NCBI RefSeq assembly: GCF_019038415.1 | Contig: NZ_JAFKRG010000014.1 | Span: 39,194-103,193, forward strand | Source: Synechococcus sp. CCY 9618 | GTDB lineage: Bacteria > Cyanobacteriota > Cyanobacteriia > PCC-6307 > Cyanobiaceae | DNA: 64,000 nucleotides | Direction: 5' to 3' | In this document: positions 1 through 8,458 of the stretch, in pieces | Numbering within the stretch: the stretch's first letter is position 1 | Layout of the letters: each line of letters begins with the position of its first letter | Program-made: the position numbers and the translations under genes | Notes under the pieces: model-generated | What the model was told of the DNA's origin: nothing | What the model saw: the letters and a program-made list of their open reading frames with translations, nothing else | Databases searched by the model: none

Positions 1-518
1 GCTACGAGGGCTACGGCCCGGGGGGAGTGGCGGTGCTGATCGAGGCCCTCACCGACAACCGCAACCGCACCGCCGCCGATCTGCGGCTGGCTTTCGGCAA
101 GCACGGCGGCAACCTCGGCGAGACCGGCTGCGTCAGCTACCTGTTCGACCAGCGGGCCGTGGTGCGGCTGGCCCTGCCGGACGCCGACGAGGAGACCCTG
201 CTGGAGAACCTGCTGGCCCTCGAGGAACAGGGCGGGGCGGCGGCCCTGGGTTACGCCATCGATCCCGAGGGCGTCGATGTGTTCGGGGTCTTCGCCGATC
301 TGGAAGCGCTGCAGGATGGCCTTCGGGATCGGGGCCTGCCGGTGGCGGGCTGGGAGCATCGCTGGCTCGCTTCCCTGCCCTGTCGCATCGAGGACGCCAC
401 CGTTCTGGCCGCCTGCCTGCGCATGCTCGACGTGCTGGAGGATCTCGATGACGTGCGCAGCGTCACGCCCAATCTCGAGGCGGACGACGCCCTGATGGAC
501 GCGGCCCTGCTCAGCTGA
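1..518 (+). CDS. YebC/PmpR-family regulator, 5' truncated by the window edge
   Basis: The reading frame is already open at base 3 and the first visible residues, YEGYGPGGVAVLIEALTDNR, are the hallmark of the central part of YebC/TACO1 proteins, so the true start lies upstream of the window. About 171 residues are present, which is the C-terminal two thirds of a usual 240-250 residue protein. The family is known as a DNA-binding regulator or, in more recent work, a translation factor that helps ribosomes at proline-rich stretches. The acidic C-terminal domain (DADEETLLENLLALEEQGG) is intact and ends in TGA. An internal GTG at base 27 is in frame but is not the start, because conserved sequence continues upstream of it. 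Confidence 0.93.
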   Translation, partial: YEGYGPGGVAVLIEALTDNRNRTAADLRLAFGKHGGNLGETGCVSYLFDQRAVVRLALPDADEETLLENLLALEEQGGAAALGYAIDPEGVDVFGVFADLEALQDGLRDRGLPVAGWEHRWLASLPCRIEDATVLAACLRMLDVLEDLDDVRSVTPNLEADDALMDAALLS

Positions 519-550
519 AGCCTGCACCGCTGCTGATGGCCCCGGGCCCC

Positions 551-1306
551 TCAGCCCATGGCGGCGGCGTCGACGATCACAGTCAGGGCGGGATGCCGCT
601 GCAGCCAGCTGGCGGGCAGCTCCGGTGTCGGAGGCTCCCGCAGGGCGCGGCGCAGGATGGACGCCTTCTCCGCACCGGTGACCACTAGCAGCACCCGGCG
701 GGCCGAGAGGATGTCGGCCATCCCCAGGGTGATGGCGTGGCGCGGCACGGCGCTGGAGTCTCCGTGGAAGTCGACGGCGTTCTGGGCCCGGGTCCGGGCG
801 CTGAGTGCCACGCAGCGGCAGGGGACCGCCGCGTCCGAGGGAGGTTCGTTGAAGCCCACATGGCCGTTGAGGCCCAGGCCCAGCAGCTGCAGGCCGATGC
901 CGCCGGCCCGGTGCACCGTGTCGGCATAACGCCGCGCTTCGTCAGCCGGATCAGGGGCTAGGCCGTCGGGGAGTCGCACCCGGTCGGGGGCCAGGCCGAG
1001 GGGCTCGACCACCTGCCGGGCCATGGTGGCGGCGAAGGAGGCGGGATGCTGGGGTTCCAGTCCCACGTACTCGTCGAGGTTGAAGCTGCACCAGGTGTCG
1101 CGCAACCGGGCGGCCAGGACGGGGTCGAGGGCCCCTATCCGCCGGGCCAGGGCGGCGTAGACGGGCGCCATGGTGCGACCGGTGGCCAGGCCCAGGGGCC
1201 GCTCCGGCCGCAGTCGATCGGCCAGCAGCAGGGACGCCACCCTCTCGGCCACGGCCGCGGCATCGACCAGCGCAACGGGGCGGATGGGGGCTGGGGAGCG
1301 CCTCAA
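551..1306 (-). CDS. nagB: glucosamine-6-phosphate deaminase
   Basis: 251 residues, close to the usual 240-266 for NagB. It converts glucosamine 6-phosphate to fructose 6-phosphate and ammonia in the cytoplasm. Visible motifs are the phosphate-binding loop LATGRTMAPVYAAL (about residues 40-53), the NLDEYVG motif with the acidic pair at 78-79, and the catalytic loop GLNGHVGFNEP with His149 and Glu154. The residue two before the catalytic His is Asn, as in Bacillus-type enzymes, rather than the Asp of the E. coli enzyme. No nagA or sugar transporter lies nearby, so a link to wall or amino-sugar recycling is only suggested by the SpoIID-like gene lying 10 bases upstream on the same strand. Confidence 0.9.
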   Translation of the reverse strand: MRRSPAPIRPVALVDAAAVAERVASLLLADRLRPERPLGLATGRTMAPVYAALARRIGALDPVLAARLRDTWCSFNLDEYVGLEPQHPASFAATMARQVVEPLGLAPDRVRLPDGLAPDPADEARRYADTVHRAGGIGLQLLGLGLNGHVGFNEPPSDAAVPCRCVALSARTRAQNAVDFHGDSSAVPRHAITLGMADILSARRVLLVVTGAEKASILRRALREPPTPELPASWLQRHPALTVIVDAAAMG

Positions 1307-1316
1307 GCGGCAGGGT

Positions 1317-2645
1317 TCAGAGGGAGGAGTAGGGGAGGATCCGGGCCCCCTGGTAATAGTGCCTCAGGATCTCCCGGTAGTCCTCGCCCCGCAGGGCCAG
1401 GCCATAGGCGCCCCACTGGCTCATGCCCACGCCGTGGCCGAAGCCGCGCCCGTTCACCACCAGGGCCGGCGCGGCCGGGGGCCGGGGCGCCAGCCAGGGC
1501 GCCTGCACCAGGGTGGCGGCCACGGATTCCAGCACGCCGGGCCCGAACACCCCCGGCAGGGCGGGCAGTGGCGGTGGGAACGGGTAGCTCCGGGAGGGAG
1601 CCTCGAAGGCGAATCGGGCCATGGTGCTGCGCAGGCCGAGCCGCTGGCGCAGTTCCGCCCCGGAGAGCAGCAGGGAGCCGCCGGGGCCTGTCACCTTCGC
1701 CTGGCGGATTCGGCCCGAGCTGGTGGTGGCGAGGAGATCGATGCGGAAGGCCCCACCGATCTCGCGGAAGGCCTTCGCCAGCTGGTCGGCTTCGATGCGC
1801 AGCTGCCAGGCGTGCACCGGACTGGCTTCGTCGAAATCAGTCACGCTCACCAGATAGGGCAGTTGCTGCCGCCAGATCTCGCCGCTGTTCTCGGTCAGGC
1901 CACCGCTGCTGCTGTGGAAGACCGCGTTGATCAGCCCCGCACCGTGCACCAGCACCTGGGAGCGGGTGCTGCGCACCGCTTCGCGGGTGGAGTCGGTTTC
2001 GGCCTCCACCCCCTTGTAAACCTGGCTGGCCACCGTCGCCTTGAGGTCGAAGGGGGCTGCCGGCCGCCGCTGGCGCAGGGCATAGGTGCGTGCCGCCACG
2101 GCCTGGGCCCGCAGGGCCGCCTGCGGCCAGGTGGCCGGCATCTCGCTGCCCACCACGCTGGGCAGGTAACTCTCCACATCAATCAGGTTGATCGCCTGCA
2201 GCCGGTCGCCCTCCTGCCGCACCAGCAGCCGGCCGCGGTAGCGGCGCTGCTGCAGGGTCAGGAGGGCCTCCCCGCTGCGGCCCCGGGCCGGGGCGGGATC
2301 GATCCAGGCCTGCTGCAGCGGCAGGGACACGCGTCGGGGGGTGCCGGCTCTGCCCAGCAGCCGGGCCTCCAGGGCAGACCCGCTGCGGCGCAGCTCCAGC
2401 CCTTCGCCAGGGGGGATCTCCAGCAGGGTGCGGCCCTTGCCATCCCCGAGGCGCAGGGGGGCGCTGCCGGCCTCCAGCTCCAGGCTGGGAGCCTCCTGCA
2501 GCAGCACGCGCACCATCGGTTCCGGGGCGATGGCCTGCAGGGGAGGCGGCGACGCCAGGGCGGCGGGCAGCAGCGCCAGCGGCAGGCCGGCGCGCCATCC
2601 AAGGCGGAGCAGGGACACGGGGGTGCGCCAGCGACAACGGGTCAT
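1317..2645 (-). CDS. SpoIID/LytB-domain secreted protein
   Basis: About 442 residues with an N-terminal signal peptide (positive start MTRCRWR, then a Leu/Ala-rich stretch). The central and C-terminal parts carry the SpoIID/LytB domain: VESYLPSVVGSEMPATWP, the following QAVAARTYAL helix, and the closing GFGHGVGMSQWGAYGLAL motif. SpoIID is a lytic transglycosylase acting on denuded glycan strands and LytB is an amidase enhancer; cyanobacterial members are thought to be periplasmic wall-remodelling proteins, though the exact activity cannot be read here. The ATG at 2645 was chosen because it places the signal peptide at the N terminus; an in-frame GTG at 2690 would add 15 unlikely residues. It lies just upstream of nagB on the same strand and may be cotranscribed with it. 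Confidence 0.87.
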   Translation of the reverse strand: MTRCRWRTPVSLLRLGWRAGLPLALLPAALASPPPLQAIAPEPMVRVLLQEAPSLELEAGSAPLRLGDGKGRTLLEIPPGEGLELRRSGSALEARLLGRAGTPRRVSLPLQQAWIDPAPARGRSGEALLTLQQRRYRGRLLVRQEGDRLQAINLIDVESYLPSVVGSEMPATWPQAALRAQAVAARTYALRQRRPAAPFDLKATVASQVYKGVEAETDSTREAVRSTRSQVLVHGAGLINAVFHSSSGGLTENSGEIWRQQLPYLVSVTDFDEASPVHAWQLRIEADQLAKAFREIGGAFRIDLLATTSSGRIRQAKVTGPGGSLLLSGAELRQRLGLRSTMARFAFEAPSRSYPFPPPLPALPGVFGPGVLESVAATLVQAPWLAPRPPAAPALVVNGRGFGHGVGMSQWGAYGLALRGEDYREILRHYYQGARILPYSSL

Positions 2646-2737
2646 TGTGGCCGCGCCTTTCGGCCATTGCCACTGCGCCGGCCGGTCCACTGGCCGGCGC
2701 AGTGGCGTGGCAGCATGCGGCCTGAGGCCCCTTGGGC

Positions 2738-3685
2738 GTGCAGATCACCTTCCTGGGAACCAGTTCCGGCGTTCCCACCCGCGCCCGCAACGTCTCCGCC
2801 GTGGCCCTGCGCCTGCCCCAGCGGGCCGAGCTCTGGCTGTTCGACTGCGGCGAGGGCACCCAGCACCAGTTCCTGCGCAGCGACCTGCGGGTGTCCCAGC
2901 TGCGCCGCATCTTCGTCACCCACATGCACGGCGACCACGTCTTCGGTCTGCCGGGCCTGCTGGCCAGCCTGGGCCTGGCGGGCAGCTGCGGCGGCATCGA
3001 TCTCTACGGGCCCGATCCCCTGCGCGACTATCTGGAGGGGGTGATGCGCACCTCCTCCACCCGCATCGGCTACCCCCTGCGCACCCATCGGGTGCGGGAG
3101 GCGGCGGCCTCGGGCCGTGTGCTGCTCGACGACGATGACCTCACGGTGCGCTGTGCGCCGCTCACCCACCGGGTGCCGGCCTATGCCTACCGGGTGGATC
3201 AGAAGGAGCGACCCGGGCGCTTCGACGTGGCCCAGGCCCGGGCCCTGGGCATCCCTCCCGGACCGATCTATGCCGAGCTGAAGGCCGGCCACTGCGTCAC
3301 CCTCGACGATGGCCGGGTGATCCGCGGCGAGGCCCTGTGCGGACCGCCCCGGCCGGGTTGCAGCGTCGTCTACTGCACCGACACGGTGTTCAGCGAGGCG
3401 GCGGTGGCGCTGGCACAGGGGGCCGACCTGCTCATCCACGAATCCACCTTCTCCCACGGGGAGGCGGACCTGGCCATCGCCCGCCAGCACTCCACCAGCA
3501 CCATGGCCGCCCAGACGGCCCTGGAGGCCGGGGTGAAGCGGCTGGCACTCACCCACCTGAGCCCCCGCTACGTGGCCGGCAATTCCATGACCCCCGACGA
3601 CCTGGTGGCCGAAGCCCGCGCCATCTTTCCCGAGACGATCGTGGCGAAGGACTTCCTCAGCCTTGAGGTTGGGGCGGCCGGCTGA
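2738..3685 (+). CDS. rnz: ribonuclease Z (tRNA 3' endonuclease)
   Basis: 315 residues, the standard length of a short-form RNase Z (ElaC). The metallo-beta-lactamase signature THMHGDH is at residues 61-67, and further zinc ligands appear in [12 protein letters not shown] (Asp) and in ALTHLSPRY (His). The enzyme cuts the 3' trailer from tRNA precursors, which matters for tRNAs without encoded CCA, such as the tRNA-Val in this window. The GTG at 2738 gives the N terminus [18 protein letters not shown] that is usual for cyanobacterial RNase Z; an in-frame TTG two codons earlier (2732) is possible. The gene is divergent from the SpoIID-like gene. Confidence 0.95.
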   Translation: MQITFLGTSSGVPTRARNVSAVALRLPQRAELWLFDCGEGTQHQFLRSDLRVSQLRRIFVTHMHGDHVFGLPGLLASLGLAGSCGGIDLYGPDPLRDYLEGVMRTSSTRIGYPLRTHRVREAAASGRVLLDDDDLTVRCAPLTHRVPAYAYRVDQKERPGRFDVAQARALGIPPGPIYAELKAGHCVTLDDGRVIRGEALCGPPRPGCSVVYCTDTVFSEAAVALAQGADLLIHESTFSHGEADLAIARQHSTSTMAAQTALEAGVKRLALTHLSPRYVAGNSMTPDDLVAEARAIFPETIVAKDFLSLEVGAAG

Positions 3686-3781
3686 GCCTGCAACAGTTCG
3701 CGTGATTCCGTTCCGGCGGACCCGTCGCCCGTGATACAAGATCTCAGTTGCGGTCCAACCGCCATTACGCCGGCTTCTCCC

Positions 3782-4324
3782 ATGGCCCCCCTCTTTCGCT
3801 CAGCCGCCCCCTGTTCAGCCGTCTGCCGCTCCGCTGTCCGTGCCGTCGCCCGGATCCTGCTGATCCTGCCCCTGGCCCTGCTGGTCTGCTTCGCGGGCCC
3901 TGCGGCTGCAGCCCAGTGGAGCGCCGAAGACCTCACGGTGCCGGTCTCTGCCGACGGCACCCTGGTGACCTTCAGCGAGAAGGAGATCAAGACCGGCCGC
4001 AAGCTCTTCAACGACAGCTGCGGCACCTGCCATGCCGGCGGCATCACCAAGACCAACCAGAACGTGGGCCTGGATCCTGAAACCCTCGCCCTGGCAACGC
4101 CTGCCCGGGATTCGGTGGAGTCTCTGGTGGACTACATGAAGGACCCCACCTCCTACGACGGCGAATACAGCATCTCCGACATCCACCCCAGCATGCGCAG
4201 CAGCGACGTGTTCGTGAAGATGCGGGATCTGGACGACGAGGACCTGCGCCTGATCGCGGGCTACATCCTGGTGGCCCCCAAGGTTCAGGGCATCCAGTGG
4301 GGCGGAGGCAAGGTCTACTTCTGA
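3782..4324 (+). CDS. psbV: cytochrome c-550, extrinsic photosystem II subunit
   Basis: 180 residues. An N-terminal Sec signal with a long Leu-rich core ends near the AAAAQ cleavage site (about residue 44). The mature protein carries the haem c attachment motif CGTCH at residues 80-84 and the distal His ligand in SDIHPSM (His135), both features of PsbV, and ends in GGGKVYF close to the family C terminus VYY/VYF. PsbV sits on the lumenal face of photosystem II and stabilises the manganese cluster. The ATG at 3782 is preferred; an in-frame GTG at 3731 would add 17 residues before the signal. A strong intrinsic terminator follows 24 bases after the stop, so the gene is probably monocistronic. Confidence 0.96.
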   Translation: MAPLFRSAAPCSAVCRSAVRAVARILLILPLALLVCFAGPAAAAQWSAEDLTVPVSADGTLVTFSEKEIKTGRKLFNDSCGTCHAGGITKTNQNVGLDPETLALATPARDSVESLVDYMKDPTSYDGEYSISDIHPSMRSSDVFVKMRDLDDEDLRLIAGYILVAPKVQGIQWGGGKVYF

Positions 4325-4347
4325 AGCCCGCGCCTGCATCCCACCCG

Positions 4348-4375
4348 CCGGCGGCCCTCGGGTCGCCGGTTTTTT
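4348..4375 (+). terminator. intrinsic terminator of psbV
   Basis: Hairpin with a nine-pair stem (one G-T pair): CCGGCGGCC at 4348-4356, loop CTCG at 4357-4360, GGTCGCCGG at 4361-4369. A run of six T follows at 4370-4375. Position just after psbV fits rho-independent termination. Confidence 0.88.
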
Positions 4376-4395
4376 CATGGCTGCGCGCCGGCCGT

Positions 4396-4779
4396 TCAGG
4401 GCGTCGGAGCGGCGGCAGGGGGGGCCAGGTTGCCCGGCTCCATGGAGGCCGGCAGCTTGCTGTACCACCACTCCTGCAGGGCGGGAGCCAGCCGCTGGGG
4501 GAACAGGGTGATCACGGTGCGGGTGGGCCTGGCCCCGGGCTGGAGCAGCTCCACGGCGTAGGAGGGGCAGCGTCGGGCGGCCAGGTCGGCCACGAAGCGA
4601 CGGCCGACCCGGCGCCAGCTGGGCTCCTTGCTGCGCCAGGCGAGCCGGCAGCAGGGCCAGGGCAGCTCCTCCCGGTCGAACAGGCGGCAGCACGGCCCCA
4701 GCACCCGGTAGCTGTACTGGCCGCCGGGGCTGGGATGCTCGCTGCCGGAGGTCAGCACGCTGTCCACCTGGAGTGACAT
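4396..4779 (-). CDS. conserved hypothetical protein downstream of petF
   Basis: 127 residues, no signal peptide or membrane segment. It has a Cys-rich middle (GPCCRLFDREELPWPCCRLA) and an aromatic, basic core (EPSWRRVGRRFVAD), with a Pro/Ala-rich tail. I do not recognise a characterised family; proteins of this kind occur in other marine and freshwater Synechococcus, so it is probably real but without known function. The codon choice matches the neighbours. Its ATG comes one base after the T-run of the petF terminator, so expression would need read-through or its own promoter inside petF. The four Cys in two CC pairs could bind metal or form disulfides, which is only a guess. An in-frame GTG four codons later is an alternative start. 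Confidence 0.6.
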   Translation of the reverse strand: MSLQVDSVLTSGSEHPSPGGQYSYRVLGPCCRLFDREELPWPCCRLAWRSKEPSWRRVGRRFVADLAARRCPSYAVELLQPGARPTRTVITLFPQRLAPALQEWWYSKLPASMEPGNLAPPAAAPTP

Positions 4780-4780
4780 G

Positions 4781-4803
4781 AAAAAGCCACCCCGGGGGGT
4801 GGC
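4781..4803 (-). terminator. intrinsic terminator of petF, abutting the next start codon
   Basis: Read on the minus strand, GCCACC pairs with GGTGGC (4803-4798 with 4791-4786), extended by inner C-G pairs, and is followed by five T (4785-4781). It lies about 60 bases after the petF stop. The ATG of the downstream gene begins at 4779. Confidence 0.75.
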
Positions 4804-4863
4804 GGAGAAGGACAGGAGGTTTCCGGGCCCTCCCCTCCGCAGGGGAGAGAAAACCCGTGGAGC

Positions 4864-5163
4864 TCAGTAGAGCTCTTCTTCGGTGTGGGTCTTGATGGTG
4901 ACGTCGGAGGTGGGGTAGGCCACGCAGGTGAGCACGAAGCCGGCTTCGATCTGGTCGTCGTCGAGGAAGCTCTGATCCGACTGGTCAACGGTGCCGGAGG
5001 TCAGCTTGCCGGCGCAGGTGGAACAGGCGCCCGCGCGGCAGGAGTAGGGCAGGTCGATGCCCTGCTCTTCTGCGGCGTCGAGGATGTACTGGTCGTCAGG
5101 AACCTCGATGGTCTTGTTCAGGCCCTCGCTCTCGTTGACGAGGGTGACCTTGTAGGAAGCCAT
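4864..5163 (-). CDS. petF: [2Fe-2S] plant-type ferredoxin
   Basis: 99 residues, the normal length of photosynthetic ferredoxin I. The four cluster ligands are Cys42, Cys47, Cys50 (motif [15 protein letters not shown]) and Cys80 (VLTCVAYP). The acidic surface and the C terminus EEELY, which bind ferredoxin-NADP reductase, are kept. It accepts electrons from photosystem I and passes them to FNR, ferredoxin-thioredoxin reductase (its variable chain FtrV is in this window) and other enzymes. The ATG at 5163 gives [10 protein letters not shown], the standard N terminus. A terminator hairpin follows the gene and an inverted repeat lies in its leader. Confidence 0.97.
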   Translation of the reverse strand: MASYKVTLVNESEGLNKTIEVPDDQYILDAAEEQGIDLPYSCRAGACSTCAGKLTSGTVDQSDQSFLDDDQIEAGFVLTCVAYPTSDVTIKTHTEEELY

Positions 5164-5203
5164 GGAAGAGATTGGAGCTCACAGACACCCGGCAGCCAGG
5201 GCC

Positions 5204-5225
5204 TGTAGGACTCGCCCTTCCTACA
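5204..5225. promoter_or_regulatory. perfect inverted repeat upstream of petF
   Basis: TGTAGGA, eight bases, TCCTACA, centred about 50 bases before the petF start codon. It could be a repressor site or a hairpin in the petF 5' untranslated region. Dyad symmetry is exact over seven pairs; no regulator is assigned. Confidence 0.45.
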
Positions 5226-5305
5226 TCCGCCGGGGGGCATTCCCGGCGATCTGGGCCCCGCAGGCCGGGAAGCCCAATCAAAGCCAGGACACACATCAGC
5301 GTGCC

Positions 5306-6271
5306 TTATGCAACATCCGGTGCTGTCCGGATCCGCAGCAGGGCCCAGCGATCCTGCTCGATCCGCTGCTCCACTTGCCAGCCCGCGACGTTGAGATCCC
5401 TTTCCAGAGCTGGGGCCTGATCCACCAGCAGGCCGCTGAGCAGGCCCACCCCCCCGGGCGCCAGCAGGCGAACAAAGCAGGGGAGGAGCGCCTCGATCAC
5501 CGGCGCCAGGATGTTGCAGAGCAGCAGATCCGCGGCCTGCCCCCCCAGCAGCTCCGCCAGCGCCTCCGCCGAGCCCTGGCGGACCGTCAGGGGCGTGGGG
5601 CCCTCTCCACCCTCCACGGGGCCCCCGAGGCCGTTCAGGGCGGCGTTCTCCCGGGTGGCACGCTCCGCCAGCGGATCGATGTCGGCGGCCGCCACCGTGG
5701 CTGCCCCCAGGCGCAGGGCCGCCAGCCCCAGGATGCCGCTGCCGCAGCCCAGATCGGCCACCCGCAGGCCCTGCAGTCCCGTCCCGCGGCCCGTTGCCTC
5801 CCGCTCCTCTGCCAGGGCCTCCAAAGCTTCCATGCAGAGCCGGGTGGTGGGGTGGCTGCCGGTGCCGAAGGCACTGCCCGGGTCGATGCGGATCACCAGG
5901 CGCCCAGCGTGCTCCTCGGGCACCGCCAGCCAGGCCGGCAGCACCAGCAGCCGCTGGCCCACCGGATCGGCCCGCCAGTGGCTCTTCCAGCTCAGGCTCC
6001 AGTCCTCATCGTCCTGCCGCTGCCAGCGGATCGGCGGCAGGGCCAGGCCGAAGGGCTCCCCCAGGGGCCCGAGGGCCCGCTCCAGTTGCTCCCGCTCCCT
6101 TGCGGGCCAGTCGCTCTCCGGCAGCCAGGCCAGCAGCAGGCGGCGTTCCGGTGCCTCGGGGGGATGCTGCAGGGCGACCCGGCTGACCCCCAGCAGGGGC
6201 AGCTTCCAGAGCAGGGATTCCTCCAGTTCGGCCGGTGCGGCCATTTCCAGCCGCCACCAGCCCAGGCCCAT
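5306..6271 (-). CDS. prmA: ribosomal protein L11 methyltransferase
   Basis: 321 residues. The N-terminal substrate-recognition domain is followed by a class I SAM methyltransferase domain with RIDPGSAFGTGSHPTTRLC (the PrmA linker signature), the SAM loop VADLGCGSGILGLAAL, the acidic AAADIDPLA, and CNILAPVIEAL, which holds the post-I motif of this family. PrmA trimethylates L11 residues in the ribosomal stalk base. Its ATG overlaps the serA stop by one base (TGATG on the minus strand), so it is probably translated with serA. This serA-prmA order is shared by many unicellular cyanobacteria as far as I know. Confidence 0.94.
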   Translation of the reverse strand: MGLGWWRLEMAAPAELEESLLWKLPLLGVSRVALQHPPEAPERRLLLAWLPESDWPAREREQLERALGPLGEPFGLALPPIRWQRQDDEDWSLSWKSHWRADPVGQRLLVLPAWLAVPEEHAGRLVIRIDPGSAFGTGSHPTTRLCMEALEALAEEREATGRGTGLQGLRVADLGCGSGILGLAALRLGAATVAAADIDPLAERATRENAALNGLGGPVEGGEGPTPLTVRQGSAEALAELLGGQAADLLLCNILAPVIEALLPCFVRLLAPGGVGLLSGLLVDQAPALERDLNVAGWQVEQRIEQDRWALLRIRTAPDVA

Positions 6272-7857
6272 CAGAGGGTGACCGGATGGGCGGCCTGGAT
6301 GCCGTTGATGGCATGGATCGCCGCCAGCAGGCTGGGGGGGATCGGATCGTCGACGCTGAGCACCATCACCGCATCCCCCCGCACGATGCGTCGCCCCACC
6401 TGCATCGAGGCGATGTTGACGTTGTGCTCGCCGAGCAGGGAACCCAGCTGGCCGATGATGCCGGGCATGTCCCGGTGGCGGGTGAAGAGCATGTGACGGC
6501 TGGGCGTCACGTTCACCGGGAATTCGTCGATCGTGGTGATGCGCAGTTCCCCGTCGGTGAACACCGCGCCGGTGACGCTGTGGTTGCCCCGGGGGCTGCG
6601 GGAGCTGAGCTGGAGGGAACCGCCGGCGAAATCACGGCTGGCGTCGTCTTTCACCTCAAGCACGTGGATGCCCCGCTCCTTCGCCTCCAGGGTGGCGTTG
6701 ACGTAGTTGATGCTGTCCCCCAGGGCGGTGGACAGGATGCCCTTGAGGGCGGCCACCACCAGGGGCTGGGCCGGATGGGAGGCGAACTCCCCCTGCAGCC
6801 GCACTTCCAGTTCGCTGATCTGGCCGCCGGCCAGCTGGCTGAGCAGCAGGCCAAGGGTCTCGGCCAGCTGCAGGTGGGGCTTGAGCTGCTCCATCACCTC
6901 GGCGGTCAGGCCGGGGATGTTGACGGCGCTGCGGGCCGGCAGGCCCAGCAGCACGTCGCGGATCTGTTCGGCCACGTCGATGGCCACGTTCTCCTGGGCT
7001 TCCTCGGTGGAGGCCCCCAGGTGGGGGGTGAGGATCAGCCGCTCCTTCACTGCGCGCAGGGGCGAATCGGCCGCCAGGGGCTCCCGGGCATACACATCCA
7101 GGGCGGCCCCGGCGATGACCCGGTTCTCCACCGCATCGGCCAGGGCCTGCTCGTCGATGATGCCGCCGCGGGCGCAGTTCACCAGCCGGGCCGTGGGCTT
7201 CATGGTGGCCAGCAGCTCCGCATTCACCAGGTTCTCGGTGTCGGGGGTGCGGGGCAGGTGCAGGCTGACGTAGTCAGCCTCGGCGAACAGCTGGGCCAGG
7301 GGCAGCAGCCGCACCTGCAGCAGCTGGGCCCGCTCGGCGGAGATGAAGGGGTCGTAGGCGGCCACGTCCATGCCCAGGGCCCGGGCGACCCGGGCCACGT
7401 GGGAGCCGATCTTGCCGAGACCCACCACCCCCAGGATCTTCTTGTAGAGCTCGTTGCCCACGTAGGTCTTGCGGTCCCAGCCGCCGGCGATCGTGCTGGT
7501 GTGGGCGTGAGGCACGTGCCGCGAGAGGGAGAGCATCAGCGCCAGGGCGTGCTCGGCGGCGGCGATGGTGTTGCCTTCCGGGGAATTGACCACGATCACG
7601 CCGCGGCGGGTGGCGGCGGGCACATCGACGTTGTCGACCCCCACACCGGCCCGGCCGATGATGCGCAGATGGCTGGCGGCCTCGATCACTTCCCCGGTCA
7701 CCTGGGTGCCGGAGCGGACCATCAGGGCGTCGTAGTCGCCGATGCATCCCACCAGCTGCTCCGGGCTGAGGCCCGTGCGCACGTCCACCTGGGCCACCTG
7801 GGAGAGGATGTCGATCCCCGCCTGGTCAATGGGATCGGAGACCAGAACCTTCGTCAT
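6271..7857 (-). CDS. serA: D-3-phosphoglycerate dehydrogenase
   Basis: 528 residues, the long-form enzyme. An NAD-binding Rossmann motif [17 protein letters not shown] follows the split catalytic domain; the catalytic His lies in [16 protein letters not shown]. An intervening domain and a C-terminal ACT domain ([20 protein letters not shown]) complete the type-I architecture, so serine feedback control is plausible. It makes 3-phosphohydroxypyruvate for serine synthesis in the cytosol. The start [18 protein letters not shown] is typical. It heads a two-gene unit with prmA. Confidence 0.96.
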   Translation of the reverse strand: MTKVLVSDPIDQAGIDILSQVAQVDVRTGLSPEQLVGCIGDYDALMVRSGTQVTGEVIEAASHLRIIGRAGVGVDNVDVPAATRRGVIVVNSPEGNTIAAAEHALALMLSLSRHVPHAHTSTIAGGWDRKTYVGNELYKKILGVVGLGKIGSHVARVARALGMDVAAYDPFISAERAQLLQVRLLPLAQLFAEADYVSLHLPRTPDTENLVNAELLATMKPTARLVNCARGGIIDEQALADAVENRVIAGAALDVYAREPLAADSPLRAVKERLILTPHLGASTEEAQENVAIDVAEQIRDVLLGLPARSAVNIPGLTAEVMEQLKPHLQLAETLGLLLSQLAGGQISELEVRLQGEFASHPAQPLVVAALKGILSTALGDSINYVNATLEAKERGIHVLEVKDDASRDFAGGSLQLSSRSPRGNHSVTGAVFTDGELRITTIDEFPVNVTPSRHMLFTRHRDMPGIIGQLGSLLGEHNVNIASMQVGRRIVRGDAVMVLSVDDPIPPSLLAAIHAINGIQAAHPVTL

Positions 7858-7943
7858 GTCCGGCAGCGGTACGGGGGGCGGGGGGTACGCCCCAGGGGGG
7901 CAGGCCGGAGGTGCAGTGTAGAGAGCGGTGTGATGGCAGGTTC

Positions 7944-8447
7944 ATGTCCCTGAGCGTGGTGGTCGTGCTGGACGACCGGGAGCGGCTGCACGAGCTGCGG
8001 GATCGGTTGCAGGCCCTGCAGCCGGCCCTGACCCGGGTGCTGGCCATCGGCAGCGGCGAGGCCTCCCTCACGGATGTCGATCGGCTGAATCCGGCCGCGG
8101 CCCGGCGCCAGCGCCAGCGGTCGCTGGTGCGCTGGCTGCTGCCCTTCGGCTTCTTAGCCGGGCTCACCTTCACCCAGATCACCGACCTGCACACGTTCAG
8201 CTTCGCCGGTCCCCTGGGAGAGCCCCTGATCGGCGGCCTGCTGGGCATGGGCTCCGGCTGGATGGGCAGCTTCGCCGCCGCCGCCAGCGTCAGCTCCGAG
8301 GAGGACGACCGGATCCGCATCCTGCGCAACCGGCTGGAGGAGGGCTGCTGGCTGCTGCTGGTGGAAGCGCCCGTGGGCCGCGAGATTCCCTGGACGACCC
8401 TGCAGCAGTCCCGGCCGAAGGCGGTCGTGCGCCTCGACGACACCTGA
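7944..8447 (+). CDS. conserved membrane protein of unknown function
   Basis: 167 residues. The soluble N-terminal part (about 1-55) is charged and ends in a basic RRQRQRSLVRW flank. Two hydrophobic, glycine-rich segments follow (about 60-80 and 85-105), the second with GGLLGMGSGWMGSFAA, a glycine-zipper-like pattern. The C-terminal part is soluble and includes EEDDRIRILRNRLEEGCWLLLVEA. The shape resembles cyanobacterial proteins that carry a glycine zipper between two soluble parts, but I cannot name the family. The ATG at 7944 is chosen because conserved-looking sequence begins there; an upstream in-frame GTG at 7911 is possible. It runs into the PSII S4 gene with an 11-base gap, so the two are probably cotranscribed. 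Confidence 0.72.
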   Translation: MSLSVVVVLDDRERLHELRDRLQALQPALTRVLAIGSGEASLTDVDRLNPAAARRQRQRSLVRWLLPFGFLAGLTFTQITDLHTFSFAGPLGEPLIGGLLGMGSGWMGSFAAAASVSSEEDDRIRILRNRLEEGCWLLLVEAPVGREIPWTTLQQSRPKAVVRLDDT

Positions 8448-8458
8448 GGCCCGCCCCG

